DNA of 14,104 bases from Cyanobacteria bacterium HKST-UBA02 (lineage in GTDB: Bacteria; Cyanobacteriota; Vampirovibrionia; Obscuribacterales; Obscuribacteraceae), in contig JAGQHH010000040.1 in assembly GCA_020431945.1 (NCBI GenBank), positions 1 through 14,104 of the forward strand, read 5' to 3'. Below are positions 13,093 to 14,104 of this stretch, piece after piece; position 1 is the first letter of the stretch, and the number at the start of each line of letters is the position of its first letter. The notes below the pieces were generated by a model that was not told the DNA's origin, searched no databases, and was given only the letters and a program-made list of their open reading frames with translations. Both the position numbers and the translations under genes were made by a program.

Positions 13093-14104
13093 TCATAGAG
13101 TCCAGGCTTTCAATTTGCGATCGTTGAGACCGGCTCCTTTGATCGCGGTGGCCATCTCTTTCTGCTCGCTTCTCGATAGCGCCCACTTCGCGATGGCTGC
13201 CCGGCGCCAGCCTTCGTCGCTCCTTGCTATCTCGAATAGCTGGGGCGCGAAATCGAGCGAGACATTTTCGAGATTGTCGATCACCGAGCAGGTGATCTCG
13301 AAATTCGGATGGGCAAGACAACGCTTGATGGCGGCGGCGGTGCCATCGAAATGAGCGTGCCTGGCCAGGGCTCTCACCAGCCAGTCGAGCTCCGCTGTCA
13401 GGCTGGCTCCGGCTCCGGGATCCTCGAAGCTGTCCAGGGCTTCTTCGACCAGCCCGGCAAGAGGAAGGGCAGCGACTTCGGTGGGATGCTCCCAGAGCCA
13501 GCCTGCCGGGGCGCTCCGGGCAACCGCTTCTGGATCGGTGAGCAGGGCGACGATTGCGCCGGCAAGCTCGTCATCGTTTTTGCATTGTTTTTCTGCCAGC
13601 CAGATATCGACATGACTGAGGGGCTTCAGTGCCGGCGCGGTGCCTCCGCGTTTTGCCAGGGCTTCTGAAGCAGCTCTTCTTATATCCGGATCTTCGCTTC
13701 GGAGATTTCTCTCGATCGGATCCGGGGGCATCTCCTCGAACATGCCGGCGGTCTCACAGGCGATCATCCACCAGTGCTTCCAGCGGTCTTCTCCATAGGT
13801 GCCCATCTCGGGGGAACGGCAAGCCTGATAGGCCAGATCTGCCGGATCATGCTCAGGTTCGCTTCCGGTGCCGTCGCCGAGCTCCGGGTGCGCAACCAGA
13901 AGCGCTCTGCCGGCACGGTAGTGCATCAGGGTGACGGCGTTGTCGCCGTCATCGGGATTGTCGAAACCGAACATGAGAAACTCGTTCCATTGCTCGAGAG
14001 AGAGCGCCGGTGCGAGCTTCTCGATGGCCTGGAGAGCGGCGATTTTTTCCGGTGTATCGGTGCCTGCCAGCATTGACCCGAGTTGTTTTCGCGGATCGAT
14101 CTCG
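13093..14104 (-). CDS. HEAT-like repeat protein, 5' end beyond the right edge
   Basis: From an ATG at 14073 the ORF has 326 codons to the TGA at 13095-13093. The frame stays open upstream to the window edge (EIDPRKQLGS before that Met) with coherent helical sequence, so the true start probably lies outside. It is rich in Ala, Leu, Glu and Asp, with helical-repeat segments ERNLRSEDPDIRRAASEALA (121-140 from the internal Met), AAIKRCLAHPNFEITCSVID (248-267) and DEGWRRAAIAKWALS (286-300), typical of HEAT/PBS-like solenoids. A Trp-rich WKHWWMIA (98-105) lies in the middle. No signal peptide or catalytic motif is visible in the part seen. Solenoids of this kind bind other proteins; the partner is unknown. 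No T-tract terminator follows. Confidence 0.8.
   Translation of the reverse strand, partial: EIDPRKQLGSMLAGTDTPEKIAALQAIEKLAPALSLEQWNEFLMFGFDNPDDGDNAVTLMHYRAGRALLVAHPELGDGTGSEPEHDPADLAYQACRSPEMGTYGEDRWKHWWMIACETAGMFEEMPPDPIERNLRSEDPDIRRAASEALAKRGGTAPALKPLSHVDIWLAEKQCKNDDELAGAIVALLTDPEAVARSAPAGWLWEHPTEVAALPLAGLVEEALDSFEDPGAGASLTAELDWLVRALARHAHFDGTAAAIKRCLAHPNFEITCSVIDNLENVSLDFAPQLFEIARSDEGWRRAAIAKWALSRSEQKEMATAIKGAGLNDRKLKAWTL

Noticed and set aside
13065..13121. Direct repeat GGCTTTCAAT (13065, 13105) and inverted ATCGCAA/TTGCGAT
   Set aside because: Only two short copies, one partly inside a coding region; no CRISPR-like array or attachment-site context.
1..14104. A defence island, phage remnant, secretion locus or biosynthetic cluster
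   Set aside because: No nuclease/methylase pair, integrase, capsid, secretion ATPase or large synthase is present; the genes look like ordinary envelope and scaffold functions.

Overview
The window looks like chromosomal DNA of a free-living bacterium with mid-50s GC by eye. It has many exported proteins, a Hanks-type Ser/Thr kinase, LRV and HEAT-like repeat proteins, and a secreted TPR-peptidase. Ribosome-binding sites are mixed: some genes have strong AGGAGG, others none. This style fits non-photosynthetic cyanobacterial relatives (Vampirovibrionia/Obscuribacterales) best, but that is inference only. No marker gene is present, and other kinase-rich phyla are not excluded. I see no rRNA, tRNA, CRISPR array, insertion sequence, integrase or phage gene.

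Layout. 1-610 (-): 5' part of an unrecognised gene running off the left edge. 923-1617 (+): an LRV-repeat protein, then a 49-residue single-span membrane protein with a near-perfect ribosome-binding site. 1631-2503 (-): a stand-alone soluble Ser/Thr kinase. 2646-3023 (-): a small secreted Gly/Pro/aromatic repeat protein. It is divergent from 3251-3904 (+), a secreted coiled-coil protein with a Gly/Tyr tail; the two share a 227-bp intergenic region. 3920-5785 (-): a membrane protein with an MprF-type aminoacyl-phosphatidylglycerol synthase domain. Its 3' codons contain the terminator of the converging coiled-coil gene. Its start codon is one base from that of 5787-6581 (+), a probable exported protein of unknown function. 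6589-6948 (-): a small helical protein. 6998-9757 (+): a 919-residue exported TPR protein ending in a matrixin-like zinc peptidase domain. 9885-11093 (+): an exported protein with an acidic linker and a VirB10/TrbI-like beta domain, followed by a strong terminator. 11222-12666 (+): a two-gene operon with a GTGA overlap, coding a DnaQ-like fold that appears to have lost most catalytic residues and an SDR oxidoreductase. 12684-12938 (-): a small Cys/His-containing protein. 13093-14104 (-): a HEAT-like repeat protein entering from beyond the right edge.

Working together. Six proteins are predicted to be exported or membrane-embedded (2646, 3251, 3920, 5787, 6998, 9885), so much of the window concerns the envelope or cell surface. 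The links supported directly by layout are the LRV/49-residue pair, the divergent secreted pair at 3024-3250, and the exonuclease-like/SDR pair. I found no convincing defence, secretion or biosynthetic cluster. The most unusual items are the NPPG-repeat protein, the TPR-matrixin fusion, the degenerate DEDD protein coupled to an SDR, and the small genes at 1468 and 12684.
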